From: CAVTQY01 sp963736975
GTDB taxonomy: Bacteria > Pseudomonadota > Alphaproteobacteria > Acetobacterales > Acetobacteraceae
Reading direction: 5' to 3'
Assembly: GCA_963736975.1 (NCBI GenBank)
Contig: CAVTQY010000001.1
Location: forward strand, 1,860,001-1,924,000
DNA: 64,000 bases
In this document: positions 43,174-52,327 of the stretch, piece by piece
How the letters are laid out: each line of letters starts with the position of its first letter
How positions within the stretch are numbered: the stretch's first letter is position 1
The notes under the pieces: model-generated
What the model saw: only the letters and a program-made list of their open reading frames with translations
Database searches by the model: none
What the model was told of the DNA's origin: nothing
Made by a program: the position numbers and the translations under genes

Positions 43174-43855
43174 GGAGCGCCTTGCGTGACCAGGTGGCGA
43201 AGACCAGCACAAGCGCGCCCGCCAGCCCATACCAGGTAAGCGCATATTGCAGATGGTTGTTGGGCGGCCGCGGGAGGTGCTGCGCGGGAACAGGGTAGCG
43301 GTCAGGCACCGCCGGTCCCATGGCGATCAGGGTGAACGGCGCGAGGTGCACTCGCAACGCACCGCCGATACGGGCCGGATCCAATGCAAAGAATTGCCGG
43401 TGCTGCAGATCGGGGTCGGGCGTGAACAGCCCCGGCTGTTGCGGCGTCTGGATGTAACCATCAATCGTCACCGGCCCACGTGGCCACTCGACCGGGGCCG
43501 GAATCGAGAGCGGCACCCAGCCCCGATCCACCAGGACTGGCGCGGCACTGTTCCGCTCCAGCGGCACGATCAGTTGCGCGCCCATTTCCGGGCCGGCCGG
43601 GGTGTCTTCGACCTCCGCGCCGTAATAGGCCGCCAAGTCAGGGCGAAGCCGGCCGGTCAAACTGACCTTCGTGTAAGGGCCCGGGTCGGCGGGCAAGGGC
43701 ACCGCCGGTGCCGCTTCGGCGCGCGCGATCTGCGCCAGGATCCCCTCTTTCCAGGCGAGCCGGCGGAGCTGCCAAGAGCCCAGCGCCAGAAGCACCAACA
43801 GCATGGATAGGGTCATAAGTCCCGGCCCGATCAGCCGCCGTATCCGAGCGGTCAT
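43157..43855 (-). CDS. SURF1-family cytochrome oxidase assembly protein
   Basis: Inner-membrane protein of 232 residues with a helix at each end (LMTLSMLLVLLALGSWQLRR and YALTWYGLAGALVLVFATW) and a periplasmic middle. GSWQLRRLAWKE, VLVDRGWVP and NNHLQYALTWYGLA are SURF1 signatures. It helps insert heme a into cytochrome oxidase subunit I. It follows DUF983 and coxC on the same strand, the common alphaproteobacterial order. Confidence 0.93.
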   Translation of the reverse strand: MTARIRRLIGPGLMTLSMLLVLLALGSWQLRRLAWKEGILAQIARAEAAPAVPLPADPGPYTKVSLTGRLRPDLAAYYGAEVEDTPAGPEMGAQLIVPLERNSAAPVLVDRGWVPLSIPAPVEWPRGPVTIDGYIQTPQQPGLFTPDPDLQHRQFFALDPARIGGALRVHLAPFTLIAMGPAVPDRYPVPAQHLPRPPNNHLQYALTWYGLAGALVLVFATWSRKALHDDSL

Positions 43856-43865
43856 CGCGGCGGGA

Positions 43866-44285
43866 CTACAGCCCCATCTCGGAGGCGCGCACCCGGTATT
43901 GGAGTGCGATCAGCGCGGCCTTGGCCGGGCGCATCATCAGCACCGCCGCCGGCACGGTCACCACCGGCCAGATAATGGCATGCACCCAAAGCGGCGGGCT
44001 GAAGCGGAACTCCACCCAAAAGGCCAGGGCAACCAGAATTGCGCCGAGCACCAGGATCACGCCGACGATCGCGCCATCCCCGGCATCATGACGGCTGAGA
44101 TCGAGGCCGCAGATCTCGCAACTGGGGCGGACCTCAAGCAGTCCGGCAAACACCCGGCCCCGGCCGCACCGCGGGCAGCGGCAGGTCAGCGCAGCCCGCA
44201 GGACCGAAACCGGAGGTTCAGCCGGCGACGACAGCGCTCGCGCCCCACCAATAGATGCAAGTAAACAGGAACAGCCAGACGACAT
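43866..44285 (-). CDS. DUF983 membrane protein (start uncertain)
   Basis: Small membrane protein of the DUF983 family. A zinc-ribbon-like N-terminus (CRCPRCGRGRVFAG then CEICGLDLSRHDAGDG) is followed by two membrane helices (VGVILVLGAILVALAFWV and AIIWPVVTVPAAVLMM). It is habitually found between coxC and SURF1 and is thought to help oxidase assembly. ATG 44285 is the first in-frame ATG but would overlap coxC by 68 bases. A non-ATG start just after the coxC stop, near the TCRCPRC motif, is possible; no clear ribosome-binding site settles it. Confidence 0.85.
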   Translation of the reverse strand: MSSGCSCLLASIGGARALSSPAEPPVSVLRAALTCRCPRCGRGRVFAGLLEVRPSCEICGLDLSRHDAGDGAIVGVILVLGAILVALAFWVEFRFSPPLWVHAIIWPVVTVPAAVLMMRPAKAALIALQYRVRASEMGL

Positions 44286-45069
44286 CGACGAAATGCCAAT
44301 ACCAGGCGGCGGCCTCGAACCCGAAATGCCGCTGTGGGGAGAACTGCCCTGCCTTGGCACGGAACCAGCAGACGATCAGGAAACTCGTTCCGACGATGAC
44401 GTGGAAGCCGTGAAAACCCGTGGCAAGGAAGAACACGGACGGATACACGCCGCCGCCGACAAACTTGAACGGGGCGTGGGTGTATTCCCAGAGCTGAATA
44501 CAGGTGAAGGCGGCGCCGAGGAGGATCGTCAATCCGAGCCCGGTGATCAGGCCGTTGCGGTCGTTTTCGATCAGCGAGTGGTGCGCCCAGGTGATCGTGG
44601 TGCCCGACAGCAGCAGGATCATCGTCATCAGGATCGCGAAGTGATACGGCGCCGGCGTATGGATGCCGGGCGGCGGCCAGACCGGATTGGCGAGATTGGC
44701 AATGTTGTCGGGAAACAGCGCGAAATTGAAAAACGCCCAGAAGAACGCGACGAAGAACATCACCTCCGAGGAGATAAAGAACATCATCCCATAGCGCAGC
44801 CCGAGCCGGACCACTGGCGAGTGCAGTCCCGGAACGCGGCTCTCGTGGATGACCTGACGCCACCAGAAGAACATCACCGTGAACACCACCAGCGCGCCGA
44901 TGGTGAGCACGATATAGTCGCCGTAGTGCGCCGCCAGGATTATGCCGAGCACGATCAGGAACCCGCCGACGGCGCCCACGATCGGCCACGGGCTGGGATC
45001 GACGAGGTGATACGGCTGCTTCAGGCCGGAACTCTCGATGACGGTACCGCCGTGCGCGTGCTCGCTCAT
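44218..45069 (-). CDS. coxC: Cytochrome c oxidase subunit III
   Basis: Subunit III of the aa3-type oxidase, 283 residues with seven membrane helices. HLVDPSPWPIVGAVGGF opens it; GMMFFISSEVMFFVAFFWAF carries the conserved Glu of helix III; FFLATGFHGFHVIVGTSFL and HFGFEAAAWYWHFVDVVWL are invariant-style segments. ATG 45069 is preferred over a start 15 codons upstream. Upstream genes normally preceding coxC (coxB, coxA, ctaG) are absent here; the DNA from 45070 on holds gene remnants, so the oxidase operon is cut at this point. Confidence 0.96.
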   Translation of the reverse strand: MSEHAHGGTVIESSGLKQPYHLVDPSPWPIVGAVGGFLIVLGIILAAHYGDYIVLTIGALVVFTVMFFWWRQVIHESRVPGLHSPVVRLGLRYGMMFFISSEVMFFVAFFWAFFNFALFPDNIANLANPVWPPPGIHTPAPYHFAILMTMILLLSGTTITWAHHSLIENDRNGLITGLGLTILLGAAFTCIQLWEYTHAPFKFVGGGVYPSVFFLATGFHGFHVIVGTSFLIVCWFRAKAGQFSPQRHFGFEAAAWYWHFVDVVWLFLFTCIYWWGASAVVAG

Positions 45070-45288
45070 ATACCCCGGACCGAACGGATGCGCCGAGGGG
45101 AACCGCCTCGGCACGGTTGGCGCGGCGCATCATCCGCAAATCATCAATCGGTTCAAGGGGGCTGCCTTGTTAACGGGCGGCCTTAGCCGGCGGTCACCAC
45201 CGCAATCGCCTGCGATGCGTCGGTCACGGCCAGCGGAGCCAGCCCCGCATCGTCGCCGTCCGTCTGAGCCGGGACGCTCTCATCGCCG

Positions 45289-45765
45289 ATGAACTCGATG
45301 CTGCTGGCGCGCAACCGGCTGCTCCGTCCCGCTTATCGAAGCGTGTTCATCTCCGACACGCATCTGGGCACCAGGAGCACCACAGCGATTTCCTTGCCGA
45401 TTTCCTCCGGCAGACAACCTGCCGGCATCTCTATCTGGTGGGCGATATCATCGATGGCTGGCGGCTGAGGGGTGAAGGAGGCAGTGAAAGCGATCGACCG
45501 GTTCGAAGGCGCGTTGGTGGCCGAGGTGCGGCGGCGTGGCTTCGACGGCGTGGTTTGCGGGCACATTCATCATCCGGAGATGCGCACAATGGACGGCGTG
45601 CTCTACAGCAACGATGGCGACTGGGTGGAAAGCTGTACCGCGCTCGTGGAGCATCACGACGGACGCCTGGAGCTGATCGACTGGGGGCGCTCAACCAGTT
45701 TTCGCCGACGCTTGGCTTCCGCAGGTCAACGCCGGCACCGAAGGGACGGTCGGCGCATTGAGTGA
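45289..45765 (+). pseudogene. Metallophosphoesterase remnant with internal deletion (LpxH-like/YdeI-type)
   Basis: The two ends of a UDP-2,3-diacylglucosamine-hydrolase-like metallophosphoesterase are joined together. N-terminal part: YRSVFISDTHLGTRS, a frame change near 45375, then DFLADFLRQTTCRHLYLVGD and IIDGWRLR. C-terminal part: KAIDRFEGALVAEVRRRG, FDGVVCGHIHHPEMR and VLYSNDGDWVESCTALVEHH. The central 120 or so residues, with the GNHD metal motif, are missing. The protein cannot be active. It directly precedes a glycosyltransferase remnant with the same kind of internal loss. Confidence 0.75.
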
Positions 45766-45910
45766 AGACCTACGCGCCGCCGTGTTGGCGGCACTCGGTG
45801 CCGATCGCGCCGCCTGCCGAAGGTATGCGGAGCGCTTCAGTTGGCGTGCATGCGCCGAACTGTTCCTCTCGCACCTAGTACCGATCGCAACCGAGAGCGT
45901 GATGGCTTAG
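45694..45910 (+). pseudogene. Glycosyltransferase remnant with internal deletion
   Basis: Frame from about 45694 to TAG 45910. FADAWLPQVN is the typical start of family-4 glycosyltransferases (the DAWxPQVNG motif). After about seven residues it jumps to a C-terminal end, LSEDLRAAVLAALGADRAAC then RRYAERFSWRACAELFL. Some 300 residues between are gone. In related genomes such a gene commonly follows the phosphoesterase, from memory. No start with a ribosome-binding site is preserved. Confidence 0.6.
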
Positions 45911-45912
45911 CC

Positions 45913-46064
45913 TCATCCCAGCTCGCGAAACCTCCAACTCCTGCCTCGTCATGCCGGCGAAAGCCGGCGCCCAGGCTATCCACCCGAATTCCCGCCCTTC
46001 GCCCGGATTCCGGCTTTCCGCCGCAATGACGCACAAGGGCCAACATTTTTGCGGGCTGGTATCA
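45913..46064 (-). mobile_element. MITE-like element, copy B (152 bp)
   Basis: Reverse-oriented homologue of 23096-23249. On the plus strand it ends with GCTGGTATCA (46055-46064) and starts with a decayed TCATCCCAGC (45913-45922). Shared interior blocks include AAAATGTT, GTCATT, GCCGGCTTTCGCCGGCAT and TTTCGCGAGCTGG, all in the same order. It lies directly after the glycosyltransferase remnant. The following 284 bases to 46348 contain nothing I can support as a gene. Confidence 0.6.
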
Positions 46065-46348
46065 AACCCATCGCTCGTCCGATGACCGGCTTGGGTGGAA
46101 AGTAGTCGCGGAGAGTTTGTTGCGCTGATGTCGCCTCTGCGCCCATATGGGTCACCATTCAAGCCAGCCAGCGTCTCCGAAGCGGATATGGGGCAAGAGG
46201 GGCAGGTGATCCAGATCGCGGCTTTCTGCCGGTCCGCTTCCGGACCGGGATGCGCTGAAATCGGAAATCCGGCTCACGCCTCGCCGATGAACATGGCTGT
46301 GCCCTTCGAAAGGCCGCCGGGCGAAGCGGGATCTTATGGATATCGACG

Positions 46349-47164
46349 TCAGACCGGCAGACTGTAGCGCTTCCGCAAACTCTTGTCGAAAGCAGATTCG
46401 GGGACGAAACGGCGCAGGATTCTTACCTGGCGCGCCACCCTTCCGGCGGCGTAGCGTCTTCTCGGCGCCGCAGCCGTTGCCGCCTTCACAACCGTCTCTG
46501 CCACCACCTCGGGAGCGTCGCCTGCTTGCACACCGTTCCGCATGTGCACTTCCATGCCGGCACGCACCGAGTCGTAGGCCGCCAGCGGCCGATCGGGCTT
46601 GGTTAAATTTTCTTCGAACGACGTGCGGGTAAAGGCGGGCTCGACCAGCGCAACCCGAATTCCGAATGTGCGCAGTTCGTGATCGAGCGATTCAGAATAG
46701 CCTTCGATCGCATGCTTGGTCGATGCATAGAGAGCATTGTAGGGGGACGGGATCAGGCCCATAACGGAACTCATATTGATGATCCGCCCCTTCCGTTGGC
46801 GTCGCATGATCGGCAACACCGCGTTGGTCACGCGCAAAACGCCGAAAACGTTCACGTCGAACAGCGCCTGAGCCTGGGCGGTCGAGGATTCCTCCGCGCC
46901 ACCCAGCAGGCCGATGCCGGCATTGTTGACAAGCAGGTCGATCCGCCCGGCCGCGGCCAGCACCGCCTCGACCAACTTCGCCACCGACGCGTCATCGGTG
47001 ACATCGCAGGACAGCATGGCAACGCCGCCGGAGCTTTCCGCGGCCGCGCGCCGGCTGGTTCCGAACACGCGAAAGCCCGCGTTCTGCAACGCCTGACCCG
47101 TCGCGTGCCCGATGCCGGAGGATGCCCCGGTCACCAGGGCGACGCCAAGACTGGTCTTGTCCAC
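46349..47164 (-). CDS. Classical SDR-family oxidoreductase
   Basis: Short-chain dehydrogenase of 271 residues with a complete active site: TGASSGIG, LLVNNAGIGLLGG, the Ser region IINMSSVMGL, and YASTK with both Tyr and Lys. The C-terminus ends SAFDKSLRKRYSLPV. GTG 47164 is preferred as start because AGAGGAG lies nine bases upstream; no ATG exists before the domain. It lies 36 bases downstream of the RND gene on the same strand and may be read through from the efflux operon. The substrate is unknown. Confidence 0.9.
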   Translation of the reverse strand: MDKTSLGVALVTGASSGIGHATGQALQNAGFRVFGTSRRAAAESSGGVAMLSCDVTDDASVAKLVEAVLAAAGRIDLLVNNAGIGLLGGAEESSTAQAQALFDVNVFGVLRVTNAVLPIMRRQRKGRIINMSSVMGLIPSPYNALYASTKHAIEGYSESLDHELRTFGIRVALVEPAFTRTSFEENLTKPDRPLAAYDSVRAGMEVHMRNGVQAGDAPEVVAETVVKAATAAAPRRRYAAGRVARQVRILRRFVPESAFDKSLRKRYSLPV

Positions 47165-47200
47165 AGAAACCACTCCTCTCTTTGTGCTGGACACAATTCG

Positions 47201-50200
47201 CTAGCGAGCTGACATCACCGGCTCCGCGGCGCGCCGGCCGGACAGCCGCCGGCGCCGCGCGGCCGGGCTGGTTCGCCCGACCCGCACCCAGGCGGCGTAC
47301 AGCGCCGGCACGAAGCACAGCGTGAGCACCGTCGCGCTCAAGAGCCCGCCCATGATCGTAATTGCCATCGGGCCCCAGAAGGCCGAGAACGCCAGCGGCA
47401 CCAAGCCCAGGATCGCCGCCACCGCAGTCAACAGGATCGGCCGCGCCCGGCGGATCGTCGCCTCGACGATCGCCTCGGCTGGGGTAAGGCCGGCACTGAC
47501 GTCCTGCTCGATCTGATCGACCAGGATCACCGAGTTGCGCATGATGATGCCGGCCAACGCGATGAACCCCAGCATCGCCACGAAGCCGAACGGGGCTCCG
47601 GTCACAAGCAGCGCCGCGGCAACCCCGATCAGCCCCAGGGGTGCGGTCACCAGCACCATCAGCACGCGGCTGAAACTCTGCAACTGCACCATCAGCAGCG
47701 ACAGCATCACCAGCACCATCAGCGGCATCTCCGCATTGACCGAGCTCTGCCCTTTGGCGTTCTCCTCCACAGCCCCGCCGGTCTCGATCCGATAGCCCGT
47801 GGGAAGCGACGCCTTCACCGCCGCGAGCTGCGGCAGGATTTGCGCCGTCACCACCGGCGCCTGCGTCGCATCGGCAATGTCGCCGCGCACGATCAGCATC
47901 GGCGTACGGTTGCGCCGCCACAGCGTCGGCTGCTCCAGCCCGTAGCGGATGCGCGCGACCTGCCCGAGCGGCACCGCGTGCCCATCAGCGGCGCTGATGT
48001 CCGCGTCAGCCAATCCGGCGAGGTCCTGCCGCTCGCGCGCATCCGCGCGGGCAACGACCGGGATCAGGTCGGTACCCTCCCGGTATTGAGTGATCGTCGC
48101 GCCCTGTTGCAGCGTCTGCAGCGTGGTCGCGATGTCCTCGCTCGACAGTCCCAGCAGCCGCGCCTTGTCCTGGTCGATCTGCACATCGACCACTTTCGAT
48201 GGATTGCCCCAGTTGTCGCTGACATTGCGGATATGCGGATTGGCGCGCATCACCGCTCGCACGGTACCGGCGATGTGGCGCAGCTCCGTCGGGTCAGGGC
48301 CGACGATGCGGAACTGCACCGGATAGCCGACAGGGGGCCCCAGCTCCAGCCGATAGACGCGCAGCCGCGCGTCGGGGAACGTGCCACGGTCCGTCAACGC
48401 CGTCAGCTCGGCCAGCAGCGCTTCGCGCGCCTTCACGGTTTTCGTGTTGACGACGAACTGCGCGAAATTCGCGTTGGTCAGCTCCGGCGAGGAGGTCAGA
48501 AAGAAGCGCGGGGTGCCGCTGCCGGTATAGACGACGTAGGAGGCGATGCCACTGTTTTGCTTCAGGATGGCCTCCAGCTTCGCCGCATCGGCCGCTGTTG
48601 CCGCGAAAGAGCTGCCTTCCGGCAACCGCATGTCCACCATCACTTCCAGCCGGTCGGAGGAAGGGAAGAATTGCTGCGGCACGCGCGTGAAGCCAACGAC
48701 CGACAGGGCGAACACGGCAACCGTGCCGCCAATCACCATCCAGCGCCGGCGCACGCACCACGCGACCACGCGGCGGAAGCGGTTGTAGGTCCGCGTGTCG
48801 TACACATCGTGCTGCACGGCGTGCGGCTTCGGTTCGGGCAGCAAGCGCGCGCCGAGATAAGGGACGAAAAACACCGCGACGAACCACGACAGCACCAGCG
48901 CCATGCCGACCACGCGGAAGATGTCGCGCGTGTATTCCCCGGTGCTGGACTGCGCGAGTCCGATCGGCAGGTAGCCCGCTGCCGTCACCAAGGTTCCGGT
49001 CAGCATCGGGAAAGCGGTTGACGTGTAAGCAAAGCTGCCGGCGCGCAGCCGGTCCCAGCCTTGCTCCAGCTTCACCGTCATGGTCTCGACCGCGATCATC
49101 GCGTCATCCACCAGCAAGCCCAGCGCGATGATCATCGCGCCCAGCGAGATGCGCTGCAGATCGATGCCGAGCAGCTTCATCCCCACGAGCACGCCGGCCA
49201 GAACCACAGGAACGCTGATCGCGACCACGATGCCGGTGCGCCAGCCGAGGCTCGCGAAGCTCACCAACAGCACGATCGCCAGGGCTTCGAGGAACGATTC
49301 CTGGAAGTCGCTGACATCCCTGGCCACGACTTTGGACTGGTCGTTCACGCGCATCATGTGCACGCCAAGCGGCAAGGTCGGCGCAACCTGCGCCACCCGC
49401 GCAGCCAGTGCGCGCCCGAGGTCAAGGATGTTCCCGCCGTCGGCCATGGAGATCGCCAGCCCGAGCGCCGGCTTGCCATCGACCTGCATGGTGGAGACCG
49501 GCGGGTCCACGGTGCCGCGACGGATGGTGACCAGGTCGCCCAACGGCACCAGATGGCCATGCACCTGAACCGGCAGGGACGCGAGTGCCGCCGGCGCATC
49601 CAGCGCGCCCGACGTGCGAACATAGATGCGGTCGTGCGGCGTATCGACGAAACCACCGGCGACTACGCTGTTCTGGCGCTGCACGGCGGCGAATACATCC
49701 TGCGCCGTCAACCCGAACTCCGCGAGCTTGCGGTACGAGAAATCGAGATAGATACGCTCGTCCTGCGTGCCGACCAGGTCGATCTTGCCGACGCCGGCCA
49801 CCGGGAGAAGCTGCTCGCGAATGTCCTCGGCGACGTGCTTGAGCTGCGGCAGCGTGAAGCCATCGCCGGTGACGGCATAGACGATGCCGAACACGTCGCC
49901 GAATTCGTCGTTGAAGAACGGGCCCTGAACGCCCGGGGGAAGCGTCTGCCGGATGTCGCCGATTTTCTTGCGCACCTGATACCAAAGATCCGGCACCTTG
50001 CGCGGCGGCGTGCTGTCCTTCAGCGACACCGTGATGGTCGCGCTGCCCGGCTCACTATAGCTTTGCGTGTAGTCGAGATCAGGCAGCTCCTCGAGCTTGC
50101 GCTCGATCCGGTCGGTCACTTCGCGCATCATCTCGCCGGCCGATGCGCCGGGCCAGTCGGTCACGATCACCATCTGCTTGATGGTAAAGGGCGGGTCCTC

Positions 50201-50323
50201 GGCGCGGCCGAGCGAGAAATAGGCCCAGATGCCGGCGGCCGCGACGGCAAGCATCGCGAACAGCGTCAACGTCCGATGCTGCAGCGCCCAGGCCGAGAGG
50301 TTCATGCGTCCGGGCGCGTTCAT
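47201..50323 (-). CDS. RND-family efflux pump inner-membrane transporter
   Basis: Inner-membrane proton/drug antiporter of 1,040 residues, the usual size, with 12 helices and two large periplasmic loops. TDWPGASAGEMMREVTDRIE follows helix 1, helix 4 has the paired aspartates in LGLLVDDAMIAVE, and the C-terminal half ends GGLLSATVLTLCFVPALYA. It belongs to the AcrB-like, VexF/OqxB-related group exporting organic compounds. Its ATG overlaps the adaptor stop (ATGA). No outer-membrane channel gene is adjacent. TetR at 51.6 kb, on the same strand upstream, is its likely repressor. Confidence 0.96.
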   Translation of the reverse strand: MNAPGRMNLSAWALQHRTLTLFAMLAVAAAGIWAYFSLGRAEDPPFTIKQMVIVTDWPGASAGEMMREVTDRIERKLEELPDLDYTQSYSEPGSATITVSLKDSTPPRKVPDLWYQVRKKIGDIRQTLPPGVQGPFFNDEFGDVFGIVYAVTGDGFTLPQLKHVAEDIREQLLPVAGVGKIDLVGTQDERIYLDFSYRKLAEFGLTAQDVFAAVQRQNSVVAGGFVDTPHDRIYVRTSGALDAPAALASLPVQVHGHLVPLGDLVTIRRGTVDPPVSTMQVDGKPALGLAISMADGGNILDLGRALAARVAQVAPTLPLGVHMMRVNDQSKVVARDVSDFQESFLEALAIVLLVSFASLGWRTGIVVAISVPVVLAGVLVGMKLLGIDLQRISLGAMIIALGLLVDDAMIAVETMTVKLEQGWDRLRAGSFAYTSTAFPMLTGTLVTAAGYLPIGLAQSSTGEYTRDIFRVVGMALVLSWFVAVFFVPYLGARLLPEPKPHAVQHDVYDTRTYNRFRRVVAWCVRRRWMVIGGTVAVFALSVVGFTRVPQQFFPSSDRLEVMVDMRLPEGSSFAATAADAAKLEAILKQNSGIASYVVYTGSGTPRFFLTSSPELTNANFAQFVVNTKTVKAREALLAELTALTDRGTFPDARLRVYRLELGPPVGYPVQFRIVGPDPTELRHIAGTVRAVMRANPHIRNVSDNWGNPSKVVDVQIDQDKARLLGLSSEDIATTLQTLQQGATITQYREGTDLIPVVARADARERQDLAGLADADISAADGHAVPLGQVARIRYGLEQPTLWRRNRTPMLIVRGDIADATQAPVVTAQILPQLAAVKASLPTGYRIETGGAVEENAKGQSSVNAEMPLMVLVMLSLLMVQLQSFSRVLMVLVTAPLGLIGVAAALLVTGAPFGFVAMLGFIALAGIIMRNSVILVDQIEQDVSAGLTPAEAIVEATIRRARPILLTAVAAILGLVPLAFSAFWGPMAITIMGGLLSATVLTLCFVPALYAAWVRVGRTSPAARRRRLSGRRAAEPVMSAR

Positions 50324-51420
50324 CGTGCCGCTCCCGCCCAGGCGACCAGGCGCATGTTGGGGTCGATCTCCGACGCGCCGGCGGTCACCACCTGCTCGCC
50401 GGGCGACACGCCGGACGCGATCGCCACCGAGCCATCGCCGCCGTACGCGGCAATCCTGACCGGTTGCAGCATCGCGTGCTGCGCCTTCGGGTCGAACACC
50501 CAGACCGCCGGTGCGCCGTTGCGGTCGGTGATGGCGGTCGCCGGCAGAATGGCGACCGGCGCGCGCGGCGGCGACACGAACCGCACCGTGGCGGTCATGC
50601 CCAGCGCGAGCAGATTCGGCGGCGGGTCGAGCACCGTCACCTTCACCGCGAAAGTGCGGCTCGCAGCATCGGCCTGCGCGCCGATCTCCCGCACGCGGCC
50701 GGTAAGCTTATGGTCGGGATCGGCCCAGAGGCTGATATCAATGCCGGCGGCCTTGCGCACCTCCGGCAGCCGGTTCTCCGGCACATCGACCACCACTTCG
50801 GTCTGCGCTGTGTGCGCGAGGCTGGCGACGGTCTGGCCGGCGGTAACCACTTGCCCCACCTGCACCGGCAAGGCAGTGATCACGCCGTCCGCATCCGCCG
50901 TCAGCGTGCCGTAGGTGAGTTGGTCCTTGGCCAGCGCGACCTGGCGCTCCACCCGCAGCAGCCGCGCGTCGGCCATCCGCGTCGCCGAAAGCCGGCTGTC
51001 GTACTCCGAAGCCAGATACGCAGGTGAATTGCGGCCGAGCTGCTGGTAACGGCTGAAATCCGCACGCGCCTTGGCGGCGTCGGCGATGGCGGACTGCAGC
51101 GTGTTCTGCGCCGCCTCGAACGACAGCTCCAGGTCCGCCTGGTCCAGCCGGGCCAGTACCTGTCCGGCGCGCACGTGATCGCCGACCTCGACCGGGCGGT
51201 CCACCACCTTGCCGCCGACGCGGAACGCCAGCTCGGCGAGCGTGCGGGCCTGCACCGAGCCCGAGAGTGCCAGCACCGGTTGCCGCGGGGTGAACACGAC
51301 CGGAGCCACCCGCACCGGCAGCGGCGCATCCGGGGTCCGGCTTTGCGCCGGCGCACGATTGCATGCGGCGAGGGTGAACGCGGTCAGCAGGACGGCAGCG
51401 GGAACGAGGAAGCGGCGCAT
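50320..51420 (-). CDS. RND efflux periplasmic adaptor (membrane fusion protein)
   Basis: Periplasmic adaptor of 366 residues, probably lipid-anchored: MRRFLVPAAVLLTAFTLAAC has a lipobox Cys at residue 20. The domain order is barrel-sandwich/lipoyl (LAELAFRVGGKVVDRPVEVG, DHVRAGQVLARLD), alpha-helical hairpin, then beta-barrel (VAKDQLTYGTLTADADG, VVDVPENRLPEVRK). It links the RND pump to an outer-membrane channel. A promoter with the TetR-type operator in its spacer lies about 30 bases upstream of the start. Confidence 0.95.
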   Translation of the reverse strand: MRRFLVPAAVLLTAFTLAACNRAPAQSRTPDAPLPVRVAPVVFTPRQPVLALSGSVQARTLAELAFRVGGKVVDRPVEVGDHVRAGQVLARLDQADLELSFEAAQNTLQSAIADAAKARADFSRYQQLGRNSPAYLASEYDSRLSATRMADARLLRVERQVALAKDQLTYGTLTADADGVITALPVQVGQVVTAGQTVASLAHTAQTEVVVDVPENRLPEVRKAAGIDISLWADPDHKLTGRVREIGAQADAASRTFAVKVTVLDPPPNLLALGMTATVRFVSPPRAPVAILPATAITDRNGAPAVWVFDPKAQHAMLQPVRIAAYGGDGSVAIASGVSPGEQVVTAGASEIDPNMRLVAWAGAAR

Positions 51421-51450
51421 CGAAACACCTCAAGGATGTCGGTGCGCGAT

Positions 51451-51479
51451 GAATTAGATTAACTATGTTCAGTTAACAA
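51451..51479 (-). promoter_or_regulatory. Efflux promoter with TetR-type operator in the spacer
   Basis: On the minus strand, TTGTTA (51474-51479) and TAATTC (51451-51456) are 17 bases apart. In the spacer sits the dyad TTAAC-TAT-GTTCA (51459-51471), nearly identical to the sites at 52237-52249 and 55575-55587. Repressor binding here would block RNA polymerase. The promoter drives the adaptor-RND operon. Confidence 0.6.
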
Positions 51480-51550
51480 TACTCATGTTGGTATATCACG
51501 CGACTGTGATGAGCGGCATCCGCCCCTCCGCGTGCCCCGTCGGCAAGGGT

Positions 51551-52234
51551 TCAGGCTTTCTTTTCGTCCTCTTCGAGAGGAGGCCGGGAGGGGCTGGATG
51601 CGGTCATCAGGCCCCGGATCGCCATATCGACCACCGTCGCTGCCAACGCGTCGGCATCGGTCTCCAGCTTCTCGCCTTGATCCAGCAGCAAAGCGGTGAC
51701 GCCGTGCAGACAGGCCCACAGCGCTTCTGCCACCAGGACCGAGGAGCGGCGCTGAAAGATGCCCGCGTCCATCAGCTCGGCGACCCCGCGCTCCAGAATG
51801 CCGAATGAGCGGTCGGCGGCCTCGATGTCCCCGCACTTCCGGCCGGGGGCCGGCGCGCTGATCATCTTGCGCTGGAACGTCAGGCGGTACTCGTCCGGCC
51901 GGGCTCGTCCGAATGCGATGTAAGTCATCAGTCCCGCGCGGAAGCGCTGCAGCGGATCTCCACGGACGCTCTGCGAGGCCTCCAGCGCCGCCAGAAGCTC
52001 CGCGAACGTCTCCTCGGCGATCGCGAACAGGATCGCCTCCTTGTCCGGGAAATAGACGTAGAGCGCGGCGCCCGACACGCCGACCGCAGCCGCGATCCGC
52101 CGCATCGTCGCCAATTCATACCCTTCTTCTGCGAACAGGCGCTTTGCCGCCGCCAGGATCTCGCCGCGGCGGGACGCGCCCTGGCCGCGTGGTTTGCGGG
52201 TCCGCGGCGGGTCCGCTGGGAGTAGTTCACTCAT
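51551..52234 (-). CDS. TetR/AcrR-family repressor of the efflux operon
   Basis: Transcriptional repressor of 227 residues. The N-terminal helix-turn-helix is GEILAAAKRLFAEEGYEL followed by RRIAAAVGVSGAALYVYFPD; the C-terminal part is a helical ligand-binding domain. It lies upstream of the adaptor-RND genes on the same strand, with its own start near operator-like TGAAC-ATT-GTTTA three bases upstream of ATG 52234. This suggests autoregulation. Inducers are likely pump substrates. A 31-bp internal piece of this gene is duplicated at 55633-55663. Confidence 0.92.
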   Translation of the reverse strand: MSELLPADPPRTRKPRGQGASRRGEILAAAKRLFAEEGYELATMRRIAAAVGVSGAALYVYFPDKEAILFAIAEETFAELLAALEASQSVRGDPLQRFRAGLMTYIAFGRARPDEYRLTFQRKMISAPAPGRKCGDIEAADRSFGILERGVAELMDAGIFQRRSSVLVAEALWACLHGVTALLLDQGEKLETDADALAATVVDMAIRGLMTASSPSRPPLEEDEKKA

Positions 52235-52236
52235 GA

Positions 52237-52249
52237 TGAACATTGTTTA
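52237..52249 (-). promoter_or_regulatory. TetR-type operator at tetR start
   Basis: TGAAC-ATT-GTTTA, an imperfect dyad with the same half-site and spacing as the site in the efflux promoter. It sits three bases upstream of the tetR start codon, so bound repressor would block its own expression. Binding is inferred from sequence similarity only. Confidence 0.5.
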
Positions 52250-52327
52250 GTTATAGCATCAGGCGATGTCAACCCAGGCGGACACCGCCTCCGGCTCGGG
52301 TCGATCACCGGCGATTGCCGCCGCCCA

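Noticed and set aside
45184..45334. Minus-strand frame ending LAPLAVTDASQAIAVVTAG before coxC
   Set aside because: It has only about 50 codons, no start or ribosome-binding site, and is partly antisense to the phosphoesterase remnant. It could be a scrap of another gene, but support is too weak.
46065..46348. Plus-strand frame of about 90 codons between copy B and the SDR gene
   Set aside because: Composition is not coding-like, no start signal, and it overlaps the end of the SDR gene on the other strand.
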